Notes: a model not told the origin generated them from the letters alone. Shown: positions 41,160-50,812, counted from the first letter of the stretch. The stretch is 64,000 nucleotides of DNA from Pelotalea chapellei (GCF_018531195.1 NZ_JAHDYS010000013.1:1-64000); one strand, 5' to 3'. Program-made: numbers and translations.

Positions 41160-41360
41160 ATGCTCATACATGTCAAATACACAGATAACCGTTATGATTA
41201 TGTCAAAGACAACATGTTGGATTCAATGATTGAATCCGGTATGGTTGCTAGATTCAGAAGAAACAGCGGCTGGGTGACTGTCGGTACAGATCCGGTGAGA
41301 AAAGGAAAGAGAGAGTTTAATGCGCTCTGGTCGGATGACCTGCGTGAACTGGTTGCCTAA
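41160..41360 (+). CDS. Small conserved protein (GSU3473-like)
   Basis: GGAG precedes ATG 41160. The 66-residue product (MLIHVKYTDNRYDYVKDNML, then FRRNSGWVTVGTDPVRKG) belongs to a small protein family common in Geobacter with the pattern YDYVKD..LD..I and FRR..GWVT.G.D. It has no signal or membrane segment. Its role is unknown. The short, charged, single-domain form suggests a nucleic-acid- or protein-binding regulator, but nothing proves that. Confidence 0.7.
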   Translation: MLIHVKYTDNRYDYVKDNMLDSMIESGMVARFRRNSGWVTVGTDPVRKGKREFNALWSDDLRELVA

Positions 41361-41516
41361 CCTGCCAGACAGACTATCTGAGCAGGACCAGCCACAATCA
41401 TGCTGGAGATTTAGCTTTACCCTTTCAGGCTATTAATGTTATAAAACTGATCGTTTCAAGCTGACGCAGGGCATGTCCTTCCCTCCATCCGCAAGAGTAA
41501 AATACATACAATTCCT

Positions 41517-41690
41517 CGTTAGAATGAGGCGTTTGCACAAACACAGGCTACTACCCAGAAACGTCGAAAGACGCCAATGCGGTCAACAGGTTTTGTCGGC
41601 TTAAGGCTTAACCCAATGTAGCTGGTCCCAATCCTACGTTGTGCACTGCCGAAAACCAACCAGGGGGAAGTGGCGTCGCATCATTTATTC
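41517..41690 (+). promoter_or_regulatory. M-box (ykoK) magnesium riboswitch
   Basis: The leader contains the M-box signature blocks in order: CGTTAGAATGAGGCG, GGCTACTACCCAGAAACGTC, GAAAGACGCCAATGCGGTCA, ACAGGTTTTGTCGG, AATGTAGCTGGTCCCAATCC and CCAGGGGGAAGTGGC. M-box RNAs fold around Mg2+ and shut off downstream transport genes when magnesium is plentiful. An intrinsic terminator follows immediately, so control is by premature termination. The 41361-41516 stretch ahead of it should hold the promoter; no coding frame is seen there. Confidence 0.9.
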
Positions 41691-41723
41691 AAGGCCCTTC
41701 TCCGGAAGGGCCTTTTGTTTTTT
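41691..41723 (+). terminator. Riboswitch-controlled terminator
   Basis: AAGGCCCTTC-TCCG-GAAGGGCCTT followed by TTGTTTTTT forms a strong intrinsic terminator. It ends 12 bases before the ATG of the MgtE-like gene and must be avoided for the operon to be expressed. Confidence 0.9.
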
Positions 41724-41734
41724 CCGGACTGCCT

Positions 41735-43000
41735 ATGACCACCACAGAATTCAAGGAAATATATCTCAGCTCGGTAATCGGGCGCCTGGTCATCAACAGC
41801 AAGGGTGACGGGATGGGAGTACTGCGCGACCTGATCATGGTGCCGGGCGAGGTATTTCCCGAAGTTTCTCATCTTGTGATCAAATCGCGCAGAGGCCTCA
41901 AGACGCTCCCCTGGAATGAAGTAGCTCTTTTCACTCACGTGGTTATTTCCTGCAGCGGTGTCCGCCCCCGCGGGCTTTCCGACTATGAGCCGAGTGAAGG
42001 GGAGATTCTTGTAAAGCGCGATCTGCTCGACAAGCAGATCGTGGACGTGGATGGCGCCAAGGTTGTGCGGGTCAACGACATCAAACTGGGAGACCTGAAT
42101 GCGAAACTGTGTATTTTCTCGGTTGACATCGGCTTTCGCGGCCTGCTGCGACGACTGGGCTACGAAGGGTTCGGAGAGCGCTTTGCGCAGGCCATAGGCA
42201 AGCAGATACCTCACACTGAAATAAGCTGGGAGTACGTACAGCCTCTGGAGGCAAACTCCTCCAAACTGGCCCTTAATATTGCCCGCGATCAGATGAAGGA
42301 AATGCATCCTGCCGACCTTGCTGACATCATTGAAAACATCCCCATTCAAAACGTCAGAATGATGCTTGAATCCATGGACGCCGAAACTGCCGGGGAGACT
42401 CTCTACGAACTTGAAGCTGACATGCGCAATATGGTTATCAGCCAACTCAATGATGAACGGGTCAGCGACATTCTGGAAGAGATGGAACCGGATGAAGCTG
42501 CCGACGTATTGAGCGACCTGCCGGAACAGAAAGCCCAGGAACTGCTGCATATGATGGACCAGGAGGATGCAGAGGATATTCAGGAACTGCTGGAGCATGA
42601 GGAAGATTCTGCCGGCGGCCTGATGACCCCTGAGTACTTCCGCCTGACATCCCAGATTACTGTAGGGCGCGCCCTGGAACTGCTCAAGGAATGTGCTGAA
42701 GAAGTGGAGACGGTGTACTACGGCTACATCGTTGACTCGGAAGATCGACTGGAGGGGGTTGTGTCCCTCAAGGAACTACTTTTGAATTCGCCGGAAACCC
42801 TGCTAACCGACATCATGGAAGAAAATGTAAAATTCGTGCATGTCGACTCGGAGCCGGAAGATATGCTGGAAACACTGGCAAAATACGACCTCATTGCTGT
42901 TCCCGTACTGGATGAGGATGAACACATGGCGGGAATTGTCACCGTGGACGATGTCCTTGCCCATTACCTGCCACAGATAATAAAGATCAAGCGCAGATAG
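41735..43000 (+). CDS. Membrane-less MgtE-like Mg2+ sensor (PRC-like, MgtE_N, CBS)
   Basis: I start at ATG 41735 (MTTTEFKEIYLSSVIGRLVI), because a longer frame from 41639 would include the riboswitch terminator. The 421-residue protein has two PRC-barrel-like segments (about 10-70 and 95-140), an MgtE_N domain from MHPADLADIIENIP (about 190) with repeated DI/LEEMEPDEAADVLSDLP helices, and two CBS domains from GGLMTPEYFRLTSQITVGRA (about 295) to VDDVLAHYLPQII. The membrane pore of MgtE is absent. In MgtE these cytoplasmic parts bind Mg2+ and gate the channel. Here the transporter gene 18 bases downstream is an NRAMP-type protein, so the sensor may regulate that instead. Confidence 0.85.
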   Translation: MTTTEFKEIYLSSVIGRLVINSKGDGMGVLRDLIMVPGEVFPEVSHLVIKSRRGLKTLPWNEVALFTHVVISCSGVRPRGLSDYEPSEGEILVKRDLLDKQIVDVDGAKVVRVNDIKLGDLNAKLCIFSVDIGFRGLLRRLGYEGFGERFAQAIGKQIPHTEISWEYVQPLEANSSKLALNIARDQMKEMHPADLADIIENIPIQNVRMMLESMDAETAGETLYELEADMRNMVISQLNDERVSDILEEMEPDEAADVLSDLPEQKAQELLHMMDQEDAEDIQELLEHEEDSAGGLMTPEYFRLTSQITVGRALELLKECAEEVETVYYGYIVDSEDRLEGVVSLKELLLNSPETLLTDIMEENVKFVHVDSEPEDMLETLAKYDLIAVPVLDEDEHMAGIVTVDDVLAHYLPQIIKIKRR

Positions 43001-43018
43001 CTGCTCAGAAGGTTTTCA

Positions 43019-44317
43019 ATGTTCTCCAGTCTCTCCCAGTTCAGGTTCCTGAAGCCGCTGAAAAGCTTCAGCCCGCGAAATATCATGATTTTTCTGGCAA
43101 TCCTCGGGCCGGGCATAATCACCGCCAATGTGGACAACGATGCCGGCGGCATCACCACATATTCTCTCGCGGCTGCCAATTACGGTTATTCAATCCTGTG
43201 GATGATGATCCCCACCACGATCGCACTGGTTGTAATTCAGGAAATGTGCGCCCGTATGGGCGCTGTTACCGGAAAAGGTCTCTCCGACCTGATTCGCGAA
43301 TCCTTTGGCGTAAAAGTCACCTTTTACGTGATGATTGCACTGTTCCTTACCAACATGGGCAATTCCATCTCTGAATTTGCCGGCATAGCCGCCAGTCTTG
43401 AAATCTTCGGCGTCAGCAAGTACATATCAGTTCCGCTCAGTGCAGTGGCTGTCTGGCTGCTGATAGTAAAGGGGTCGTACAAGGTTGTGGAAAAAGTCTT
43501 CCTGGTTGCGTGCCTGGTGTACATCGCCTACCCCATCGCCGCCTTCATGGCCGGCCCCAAATGGGATGTTGTCCTCAAAGCCACTGTTACCCCAACTTTC
43601 CAACCTGACAGTAAATATGTGATGACTCTGATCGGCATCATCGGAACGACCATAGCCCCCTGGATGCAATTCTATCAGCAGTCCGCAGTGGTGGAAAAAG
43701 GCATCACTGCGGAACACTACAACTTCTCCCGCATCGATGTAATCTTCGGGTGCATCATGGCAATTGTGGTGGCTTTTTTCATGATGGTAGCCTGTGCCTC
43801 AACCATCCACCTGCATGGGCTTAAAATCGAAACAGCCGCCGATGCTGCCATGGCTCTCAAGCCTCTTGTAGGGCAGCACGCCTCGTCTCTTTTTGCTTTT
43901 GGCCTCTTCAATGCTTCACTCTTCGGAGCCTGTATCCTGCCGCTCTCCACGGCCTATTATATTTGCGAAGGCATGGGATGGGAGTCGGGAGTGGACAAGG
44001 ATTTCGAACAGGCCCCTCAATTCTTCTGGCTCTTTACCATAATCATCGCCATCAGCGCTGGTCTGATTTTGATACCCAACGCCCCGCTGCTGACCATCAT
44101 GTTCATCTCACAGGTCGTTAACGGCGCTGTGCTCCCCTTTGTGTTGATCTTCATGCTGAAGCTGATCAACGACAAGAACCTGATGGGCAGCTATGTCAAC
44201 GGACCGGCATTCAACATTATTGCCTGGCTGACAGTTATCATCATGATCCTTCTGACCATGACCATGACCATGGACATGGCTGTTCCCGGCCTGTTCAATA
44301 AACTGATCCCAAGGTAA
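43019..44317 (+). CDS. NRAMP-related transporter, probable Mg2+ importer
   Basis: AAGG precedes ATG 43019. The 432-residue protein has 11 or so membrane helices in the NRAMP layout. The first helix reads LGPGIITANVDNDAGG, so the classical DPGN metal motif is DAGG, and the sixth reads IGTTIAPWMQFYQQ where manganese/iron NRAMPs have MPH. Loss of the Asn and of the metal-binding Met is what sets NRAMP-related magnesium transporters (NRMT) apart. The M-box control and the MgtE-like partner gene agree with magnesium as substrate. I infer that function; manganese transport is less likely. A terminator follows the stop. Confidence 0.82.
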   Translation: MFSSLSQFRFLKPLKSFSPRNIMIFLAILGPGIITANVDNDAGGITTYSLAAANYGYSILWMMIPTTIALVVIQEMCARMGAVTGKGLSDLIRESFGVKVTFYVMIALFLTNMGNSISEFAGIAASLEIFGVSKYISVPLSAVAVWLLIVKGSYKVVEKVFLVACLVYIAYPIAAFMAGPKWDVVLKATVTPTFQPDSKYVMTLIGIIGTTIAPWMQFYQQSAVVEKGITAEHYNFSRIDVIFGCIMAIVVAFFMMVACASTIHLHGLKIETAADAAMALKPLVGQHASSLFAFGLFNASLFGACILPLSTAYYICEGMGWESGVDKDFEQAPQFFWLFTIIIAISAGLILIPNAPLLTIMFISQVVNGAVLPFVLIFMLKLINDKNLMGSYVNGPAFNIIAWLTVIIMILLTMTMTMDMAVPGLFNKLIPR

Positions 44318-44338
44318 CAATCCGCTCCCGTAAAGCAG

Positions 44339-44374
44339 AAAGGCCCGCCGGAATCATCCGAAGGGCCTTTTTTT
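44339..44374. terminator. Convergent terminator between the Mg operon and the DUF4124 gene
   Basis: AAAGGCCCxCCGG and CCGAAGGGCCTTT form a long stem followed by TTTTTTT on the plus strand. It ends the magnesium operon. Confidence 0.85.
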
Positions 44375-44393
44375 GTGCCTGCTTTTAGTAGAA

Positions 44394-44933
44394 TCACTGT
44401 TGAATATCAACCCTTAGTCCTGCCTTGCGGGCGATTTCCACCTGCTGATTATACTGTCCCTTCATCTCATTAAACTGCTTGACCAGAGCGCGGTGCTCAG
44501 AGATCAGTTTTTCCTGCTCTCCCCTTTTCAGGGCAGGGCTTTGCACTTGGGGGACAATTTCATCAATTCGTTTGCGGATATCTGTCATTGCCGCTTCCCT
44601 GTCTGCAAGATCCTTTTTCCACTGGTCATATGTCCTGCCGGCAAAACGTTCGCCGCCTACAGCTTCCCCCTTGCCTGCAACAGATGGTGCCACTGGATCT
44701 GCCGGTGCTTCCGGCTTTTTGGTCACTGAAGGTGATGAAGGAGTCGTCACAGAAGGAGAATCATCTGAATCAAGTTTCCTGGCTTTCTTGCGGAATTTGG
44801 GAGGAACTTTTCCCAGATCTTCAGCAAAATGCATCGTCCCCTGTGCATCTTTCCAGGTATAAATTTCAGCATCCGCCGTTGACAGGGACATGGCAGACAG
44901 AAAAGCAAGTGATACCAGTAACGCTCGTGTCAT
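44394..44933 (-). CDS. DUF4124-domain exported protein
   Basis: I use ATG 44933, with AAAGGA at proper distance. The 179-residue product has a signal peptide (RALLVSLAFLSAMSLSTADA), the DUF4124 motif IYTWKDAQGTMHFAEDL right after it, a Pro/Ser-rich spacer, and a helical C-terminal part (QWKKDLADREAAMTDIRKRI then EHRALVKQFNEMKGQYNQQV) likely to form a coiled coil. DUF4124 proteins are periplasmic and of unknown function. The gene closes the tlyA-HIT run. Confidence 0.8.
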   Translation of the reverse strand: MTRALLVSLAFLSAMSLSTADAEIYTWKDAQGTMHFAEDLGKVPPKFRKKARKLDSDDSPSVTTPSSPSVTKKPEAPADPVAPSVAGKGEAVGGERFAGRTYDQWKKDLADREAAMTDIRKRIDEIVPQVQSPALKRGEQEKLISEHRALVKQFNEMKGQYNQQVEIARKAGLRVDIQQ

Positions 44934-44950
44934 TGTCATATCCTTTCCCG

Positions 44951-45295
44951 CTAGCCCGGAGGCCATCCGAAAGTGCGCCCTGCCAACAGGTGAAAATGAA
45001 TGTGAAAAACTGACTGTCCCACGCCGGCGCCATTGTTCTGCACAAGGCGGAAGCCTGATCCATCAACGCCCCTCTGCCGTGCAATCTCGCCTGCCTTACG
45101 GAAGATGTACCCAACGACAGCATCATCATCAGGAGACATATCAAGGCAATTTACAAAGTGCCGCTTGGGAAAGATCAGCAGATGCAGGGGAGCCTGGGGA
45201 GATACATCCTCCACTACCAGAATCTGCTCATCTTCAAAAACCTTCTTTGCCGGAATCTCGCCCTGAATGATCTTGCAGAAAATGCAGTTTTCCAC
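44951..45295 (-). CDS. HIT-family nucleotide hydrolase
   Basis: The 114-residue protein has the histidine triad HIHFHLLAG at the end and NCIFCKIIQGEIPAKKVFED at the start, typical of HinT-type nucleoside phosphoramidate hydrolases. It hydrolyses AMP-linked compounds in the cytoplasm. It lies 10 bases after tlyA. Residue count and motif are intact. Confidence 0.92.
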   Translation of the reverse strand: MENCIFCKIIQGEIPAKKVFEDEQILVVEDVSPQAPLHLLIFPKRHFVNCLDMSPDDDAVVGYIFRKAGEIARQRGVDGSGFRLVQNNGAGVGQSVFHIHFHLLAGRTFGWPPG

Positions 45296-45305
45296 ATCAG
45301 CCTCC

Positions 45306-46055
45306 TCAATCTTGTTTTTCAGGTGTTACCAACATGATCAGGAATTCACGGTTGCCGTCTGCACCGGTTATGGGAGATTCACACACACCCGCTACGTTCA
45401 GCCCCATTTCCCTGGCAGACTGACGGATGTTTTCGATGACCTTTTCATGGGCTGAAGGGTCACGCACAATGCCCCCCTTACCCACTTCTCCCTTGCCTAC
45501 CTCGAACTGCGGCTTGATCAGGGCTATAATCCGACTGCCCGGCTTTACAATCTGGACAGTGGACGGCAACACCTTGGTCAGGGAAATGAATGAAGCATCA
45601 ATAACCGCCAGATCCGGTTGTTCATCAAGCTGTTCGGGTGCAAGGTGGCGGATGTTGGTCTTTTCCATGCTGACTACGCGGGGGTCCTGCTGAAGCTTCC
45701 AGGCCAGCTGACCATATCCGACATCCACTGCAAACACCCGGACTGCCCCGGCCTGCAGCAGGCAATCAGTGAACCCGCCGGTAGAGGCTCCTACATCAAT
45801 GGCCACCAGACCGGTTACATCTACATCAAATTCATCCAGCGCCTTCTTCAACTTGAGACCGCCGCGGCTCACAAACGGCAGCACCTCACCTTTGATTCGT
45901 ATTTCCGCATCTCCGGCAATCTGCTGCCCCGCCTTGTGTACCGCGTGATCGCCCACAACCACCTGACCCGCCATGATCAAAGCCTGCGCCTTCTCCCGTG
46001 AAGGGACCAGACCACGCTCGACCATCAGTTTATCCAGGCGCTGTTTTTCCGCCAT
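45306..46055 (-). CDS. tlyA: TlyA-family rRNA 2'-O-methyltransferase
   Basis: The 249-residue protein has an N-terminal S4 RNA-binding domain (QRLDKLMVERGLVPSREKAQ) and a FtsJ-like methyltransferase domain with AIDVGASTGGFTDCLLQAGA as the SAM loop. TlyA enzymes methylate 2'-O positions in rRNA; some are wrongly called hemolysins. It overlaps the pyrE stop by one base, so the two are translated together. Confidence 0.9.
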   Translation of the reverse strand: MAEKQRLDKLMVERGLVPSREKAQALIMAGQVVVGDHAVHKAGQQIAGDAEIRIKGEVLPFVSRGGLKLKKALDEFDVDVTGLVAIDVGASTGGFTDCLLQAGAVRVFAVDVGYGQLAWKLQQDPRVVSMEKTNIRHLAPEQLDEQPDLAVIDASFISLTKVLPSTVQIVKPGSRIIALIKPQFEVGKGEVGKGGIVRDPSAHEKVIENIRQSAREMGLNVAGVCESPITGADGNREFLIMLVTPEKQD

Positions 46056-46603
46056 TAACTGACCAGCTGCGATTTGGTAAAGATCGTCCGCAGCCAGTAG
46101 CCTTCAGCCTCGATGTTCTCCCGGCCACCCTCTTCACGGTCAACAAGAGTAACGATGCCCAGAACCTTCAGCCCTTCCTCTTCAGCGCGACGAACAGCTT
46201 TCATGGAAGAACCACCAGTGGTGACAACATCCTCGACAATGATCACTTTTGTACCGGGAGGCAGATTCTTGCGCCCTTCCAACCACTGGCCGGTACCGTG
46301 CCCCTTGGGTTCCTTGCGGATGATGAAGGCATGCATGTTCTTGCCGTCAAGATGTGCGGCAATGGAAGTAGCGGTGGCGATCGGGTCTGCACCAAGGGTG
46401 ATGCCACCCACCGCCTCAACACCTTCCACATCCTTGATTGCCTCATAAAAGAGTTTACCCACCAGAAAGCCACCCTCCGCATGAAGCGTAGTCTGTTTTC
46501 CGTCAAAGTAAAAATCGCTTTCGCGTCCCGAGGCCAGCTTTACCAGGCGTTTTTCGTAGGAAAGTTCCAGTATGATCTGCTTCAGTCGTTCACGTTCACT
46601 CAT
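46055..46603 (-). CDS. pyrE: Orotate phosphoribosyltransferase
   Basis: The 182-residue protein is PyrE. It shows ASGRESDFYFDGKQTTLHAE, GGITLGADPIATA and the PRPP-binding loop VIIVEDVVTTGGSSMKA. It makes OMP from orotate and PRPP in pyrimidine synthesis. It lies two bases after purF and overlaps tlyA, so purine and pyrimidine genes share an operon here. Confidence 0.95.
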   Translation of the reverse strand: MSERERLKQIILELSYEKRLVKLASGRESDFYFDGKQTTLHAEGGFLVGKLFYEAIKDVEGVEAVGGITLGADPIATATSIAAHLDGKNMHAFIIRKEPKGHGTGQWLEGRKNLPPGTKVIIVEDVVTTGGSSMKAVRRAEEEGLKVLGIVTLVDREEGGRENIEAEGYWLRTIFTKSQLVS

Positions 46604-46605
46604 GG

Positions 46606-48024
46606 TTATTTTTGCCCCTCTTCGAAAAGTCCCATCTGCGGCAGGTCCGCAGGTTTGGGGAATGCAACCGGATAATCTCCGGCAAAACAGGCTTTACAGA
46701 AATTGGTATTGTTCATTCCGACCGACTTCAGAAGTCCTTCTTCCGACAGATAACCGAGTGAATCGGCGGTTATATATTTGCAGATTTCCTCGAGGGTGTG
46801 GGAAGAGGAAATCAGTTCTTTGCGATTGGGAGTATCTATGCCGTAGTAGCAGGGATAGCTGGTGGGGGGAGACGAGATGCGCATATGCACCTCTTTTGCT
46901 CCGGCCTGACGCACCATCTTGACGATCTTGCGCGAGGTTGTGCCGCGCACGATGGAATCGTCAATCACCACCACTCGCTTGCCTGCCAGTATCTCGCGCA
47001 CCGGATTTAATTTGATTTTTACTCCGAAATGGCGGATGGCCTGGGCAGGCTCGATGAAAGTCCGACCAACATAGTGGTTGCGAATCAGCCCCAGTTCAAA
47101 GGGGATACCAGCCTCCTCGGCATAGCCCATGGCTGCCGGAACTCCGGAATCGGGCACGGCTATGACCACATCGGCATCTATCTTGTACTCCCGGGCCAGC
47201 TGACGCCCCAACTCCTTGCGGGTCAGGTAGACATTTTTGCCAAAGATATAGGAATCGGGACGGGCAAAATAGACAAACTCGAAGATGCACGGCGTAGGCT
47301 CCACACTTCTAAAGGGAAACATGGATTTGATCTCGCCATCGCTGGTGCAGACTACCATCTCGCCAGGCTCGATTTCCCGCACGAATTCAGCCTCGATCAA
47401 ATCAAGTGCGCAGCTTTCCGACGCAACGACCCAGCCGTTGCCGATCTTGCCCAGACAGAGCGGCCGGAAACCGTTGGGGTCCCGCACGGCGATCATACGG
47501 GTTTCGGTCAGGAACAGCAGACAGTAGGCTCCCTTGATCCGATTGAGTGCCTCGACGATGCGGTCTTCCAGTGAGTTGGTGCGGGCAATGGCCAGCAGAT
47601 GAATGATGATTTCGGTATCCATGGTGGTCTGGAAGATGGAGCCGTAGGCTTCCAGTTCCGCCTTCAGCAATTGAGCATTGACCAAGTTGCCGTTGTGGGC
47701 CACGGCAATGGAACCGCGCGAGTAATCAACCATGATCGGCTGAACGTTCTTCTCCACCGAAGCACCTGCGGTTGAATAACGCACATGTCCTATTGCCGAA
47801 CTTCCGGGAAGCTTTTTGAAAACATCCTGATTGCCGAAAACATCAGCCACCAGACCCATGCGCTTGTGGGCATGAAGTGTGTTTCCGTCAGAGGATACAA
47901 TGCCGCAGCTTTCCTGGCCGCGGTGCTGCAGGGCATACAGACCCAGGTAGGTCAGGTTGGATGCCTCGGGATGATTATAAACGCCAAAAACTCCGCATTC
48001 TTCGTGTGGCCGGGACAGATTCAT
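46606..48024 (-). CDS. purF: Amidophosphoribosyltransferase
   Basis: The 472-residue protein is PurF, the first committed enzyme of purine synthesis. After a short leader (MNLSRPHEE) the catalytic Cys10 of the glutaminase is exposed as [13 protein letters not shown], and the phosphoribosyltransferase domain has the PRPP loop [21 protein letters not shown]-terminal Cys residues ([11 protein letters not shown]) and the [15 protein letters not shown] block are of the type that carries an Fe-S cluster in many PurF proteins. It acts in the cytoplasm and feeds the purL and purQ steps encoded upstream. Confidence 0.95.
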   Translation of the reverse strand: MNLSRPHEECGVFGVYNHPEASNLTYLGLYALQHRGQESCGIVSSDGNTLHAHKRMGLVADVFGNQDVFKKLPGSSAIGHVRYSTAGASVEKNVQPIMVDYSRGSIAVAHNGNLVNAQLLKAELEAYGSIFQTTMDTEIIIHLLAIARTNSLEDRIVEALNRIKGAYCLLFLTETRMIAVRDPNGFRPLCLGKIGNGWVVASESCALDLIEAEFVREIEPGEMVVCTSDGEIKSMFPFRSVEPTPCIFEFVYFARPDSYIFGKNVYLTRKELGRQLAREYKIDADVVIAVPDSGVPAAMGYAEEAGIPFELGLIRNHYVGRTFIEPAQAIRHFGVKIKLNPVREILAGKRVVVIDDSIVRGTTSRKIVKMVRQAGAKEVHMRISSPPTSYPCYYGIDTPNRKELISSSHTLEEICKYITADSLGYLSEEGLLKSVGMNNTNFCKACFAGDYPVAFPKPADLPQMGLFEEGQK

Positions 48025-48069
48025 AAGTAAAAACTCTCCATGCAGGTAACCTGTAGGTTTCCCTGCTCG

Positions 48070-48897
48070 TCAGATAAGATTCTTTTTCACGTATTCGGCC
48101 GCGTTTCTGTACAGAATCAATCCATCCCCTTCTTCCGGCAACTGTTCTCTGGTCCAGCGGGGGTGCTGGGTATAGTGGACAAAAGCTTCAGGGTGCGGCA
48201 TAAGCCCCATCAGACGTCCGCTAGGATCACAGATACCTGCAATGGCATTCTGGGATCCATTGGGATTTGCAGGAAATTCCATGGCTGCTGCTGCATAGTC
48301 AGGGTCCGAATATCTAAATACTCCCAGATGCTCGCGCTCAATACGCTGCAATGTTTCATCCGTATCACACATGAATTTGCCCTCGCCGTGTCGCATGGGC
48401 AGATAGATGCCTTTTTCGATTCCGCGGGTAAAGATGCATGGGGAAGCGGAGTCAACTTTCAGGTAGGTCCAGCGATCCTGAAAACGTCCGCAGTCATTAT
48501 GGGTAAGGGTCACTGTCTGGGAAAGATAGTTGCCATCGAATCCGGGCAGCATGCCCATCTTGACCATCAGCTGGAATCCGTTGCAGACCCCAAGAATCAG
48601 CTTGCCGTCAGCGATGAAGCGGGTGAACTGCTCTACCAGTTTCTCCCCTGTGCCGGCGACTGTAGCGTGCTTCAGGCGGTTGGCCTGTGCCTTGGCGCTC
48701 CCTAGGTCATCACCGTCCAGAAAGCCGCCGGTGAGATTGAGGAAGTGAAAATCGTCCAGCCGGATTTCGCCGGAAAGAATTTCGGCAATATGGGCGATAA
48801 CCGCCTCGTCAAAGCCGCCAAGACGGCAGGCGTGGGCCGCCTCCATCTCGCAATTGGTGCCGTTGCCGGTTATGACTATTGCGCGTGTCTGTGCCAT
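48070..48897 (-). CDS. purQ: FGAM synthase glutaminase subunit PurQ
   Basis: I choose ATG 48897 (MAQTRAIVITGNGTNCEMEA), with AGGA close ahead. The 275-residue protein has the class I glutaminase site: nucleophile in LGVCNGFQLMVKMG and the His/Glu dyad in GLMPHPEAFVHY. It is longer than the 220-230 residues usual for PurQ working with small PurL, and looks more like the glutaminase end of a large PurL. It supplies ammonia to PurL, whose gene is separated from it by recQ. Confidence 0.9.
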   Translation of the reverse strand: MAQTRAIVITGNGTNCEMEAAHACRLGGFDEAVIAHIAEILSGEIRLDDFHFLNLTGGFLDGDDLGSAKAQANRLKHATVAGTGEKLVEQFTRFIADGKLILGVCNGFQLMVKMGMLPGFDGNYLSQTVTLTHNDCGRFQDRWTYLKVDSASPCIFTRGIEKGIYLPMRHGEGKFMCDTDETLQRIEREHLGVFRYSDPDYAAAAMEFPANPNGSQNAIAGICDPSGRLMGLMPHPEAFVHYTQHPRWTREQLPEEGDGLILYRNAAEYVKKNLI

Positions 48898-48997
48898 ATA
48901 TTCCTGTTCTCCTTGATTATCAGCAGCAATCTTGTTCATCTTACTAAATCGCGACCGGCGTGTCCTTTAGAATATTTCAACCTTCCGGATCGCTTTT

Positions 48998-50806
48998 TCA
49001 GGTTTGAGCGAGTGCCGGATATTCGGCAATTGCCTCGAGAAAAGCTCTTCCGTACAGCTTCAGTTTATGATCCCCCACTCCGCTGATCTGCCTCAGTTCC
49101 CGTTCATTGCCCGGCAGCATGCAAGCCATTTCCACCAGAGTCGCATCGGAAAATACCACGAAAGGGGGCACGCTCGCCTCGTCGGCAATTGCCTTGCGGG
49201 TAGCCCGCAGGACATTGAACAACTCCTTGTCGTACACTTTTTTTGCGGCAACCTGCTTCTGTACCCGCTCGGCAACCTTTATGGGTTCACGGGGCAGACC
49301 TAGAATAACCTCTGTTTCACCCTTTAAAACGGGACGCGCAGCAGGAGAGAGACCGAGCACACCATAGCGGCTGTAATCCGGCACCAAATAGCCGAGATGG
49401 ATCAGCTGACGGATGATGTTTTCCCACTCACCGGCCGAAAGGTCGGCGCCTATTCCGTAGGTGGAAAGCCGGTCATGTTTCAGGTCAATGATGCGCTGGC
49501 TCTTGCTGCCGCGCAAAACCTCTATCACATATCCCGCACCAAAGCGTTCGCCGACCCGATAGACACAGGAAAGGGCCTTGCGGGCATGTTCCGAGGCATC
49601 GAAGCGCCGGGGAGGATTTGTGCAGATATCGCAGTTATCACAGTCATGGTCTCTCTGATCCCCGAAATAGGAGAGCAGTGCCCGACGCCGGCAGGTCAAC
49701 GCCTCGGCATAGGCAACCATGGCATTCAGCTTCTGGATCTCGATCCGTACACGTTCGGCATTGTTGCTGTTCTCGATCAGCGCGCGGGCGGTCATAACAT
49801 CACCCATGCCGAACAACATCAGAGCCTCGGAGGGTAAACCATCCCTCCCCGCCCTGCCGGTCTCCTGATAGTAGCTCTCCACGCTCTTTGGCATGTCGAA
49901 ATGGACTACGTAACGCACATTAGGCTTGTCGATACCCATGCCGAACGCCACTGTCGCCACCACAACCCGCAGATCGTCACGCTGAAAGGCATCCTGCACC
50001 CGCTTGCGCTCTGTGTCTGAAAGTCCGGCATGATAGGCACCGGCAACAATTCCGGCGCTCCGCAGGCGTTCCGTAATTTGCTCGACACGCTTCCTGCTCA
50101 GGGCATAGACGATACCGGCCTCATCCCGCCGGCCGGCCAGGAACGTTTCAAGCTGGTTGAACGGTTTGTGCTTCGGAAGCACGGTATAGGTGATGTTGGG
50201 ACGGTCAAAGCCCGCCACATACACCGTCATCTGCTCAAGGCCCAACTGGCGGATGATGTCCTTGCGGGTCTCCGGGTCAGCCGTGGCGGTCATGGCAACG
50301 ATCGGCACCCGTGGGAACAGGCCGCGCAACCGGCCAAGCTGCGTATATTCTGGACGAAAATCATGTCCCCATTGGGAAATGCAATGGGCCTCGTCAATTG
50401 CAATCAGGGAAAGCTGCATCCCTGCCAGACGCTCCAGAAAATCCGCCTGCATCAGCCGCTCTGGAGCCACATAAAGCAGGTTCAGTTCGCCTTTCTCCAT
50501 CTGCAGTGATACACGCCTCGCTTCATCTGCCGAAAGCGAGGAGTTGAAGCAAGCGGCTGCCACACCGTTTGCAACCAGGCTGTCAACCTGGTCCTTCATC
50601 AGAGAGATCAGCGGTGAGACGACAATCGCCAATCCATTCCGGTGCAGCGCCGGAATCTGGTAACAGAGGGATTTGCCTCCTCCGGTCGGCATGACCAGAA
50701 AAACATCTTCACCCGCAACAATCCGCTCGATAACCTCCTGCTGGGGCGCCCGAAATTCATGGAAACCAAAAACAGTGGCAAGGGTATGATGGATGGTTGC
50801 GGTCAC
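48998..50806 (-). CDS. recQ: RecQ ATP-dependent DNA helicase
   Basis: The 602-residue protein is RecQ: motif 0 FGFHEFRAPQQEVIERIVAG, Walker A MPTGGGKSLCYQ, DEAH box AIDEAHCISQWGHDFRPEY, then a RQC zinc region with CRRRALLSYFGDQRDHDCDN CxxC, and a C-terminal HRDC domain (LFNVLRATRKAIADEASVPP). It unwinds DNA during repair. It is inserted within the pur gene run, six bases after purL. Confidence 0.95.
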   Translation of the reverse strand: MTATIHHTLATVFGFHEFRAPQQEVIERIVAGEDVFLVMPTGGGKSLCYQIPALHRNGLAIVVSPLISLMKDQVDSLVANGVAAACFNSSLSADEARRVSLQMEKGELNLLYVAPERLMQADFLERLAGMQLSLIAIDEAHCISQWGHDFRPEYTQLGRLRGLFPRVPIVAMTATADPETRKDIIRQLGLEQMTVYVAGFDRPNITYTVLPKHKPFNQLETFLAGRRDEAGIVYALSRKRVEQITERLRSAGIVAGAYHAGLSDTERKRVQDAFQRDDLRVVVATVAFGMGIDKPNVRYVVHFDMPKSVESYYQETGRAGRDGLPSEALMLFGMGDVMTARALIENSNNAERVRIEIQKLNAMVAYAEALTCRRRALLSYFGDQRDHDCDNCDICTNPPRRFDASEHARKALSCVYRVGERFGAGYVIEVLRGSKSQRIIDLKHDRLSTYGIGADLSAGEWENIIRQLIHLGYLVPDYSRYGVLGLSPAARPVLKGETEVILGLPREPIKVAERVQKQVAAKKVYDKELFNVLRATRKAIADEASVPPFVVFSDATLVEMACMLPGNERELRQISGVGDHKLKLYGRAFLEAIAEYPALAQT

Positions 50807-50812
50807 AATACG

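Noticed and set aside
41681-42598. Minus-strand frame of 305 codons
   Set aside because: It is the complement of the MgtE-like gene, whose domains are unmistakable, and it crosses the riboswitch terminator.
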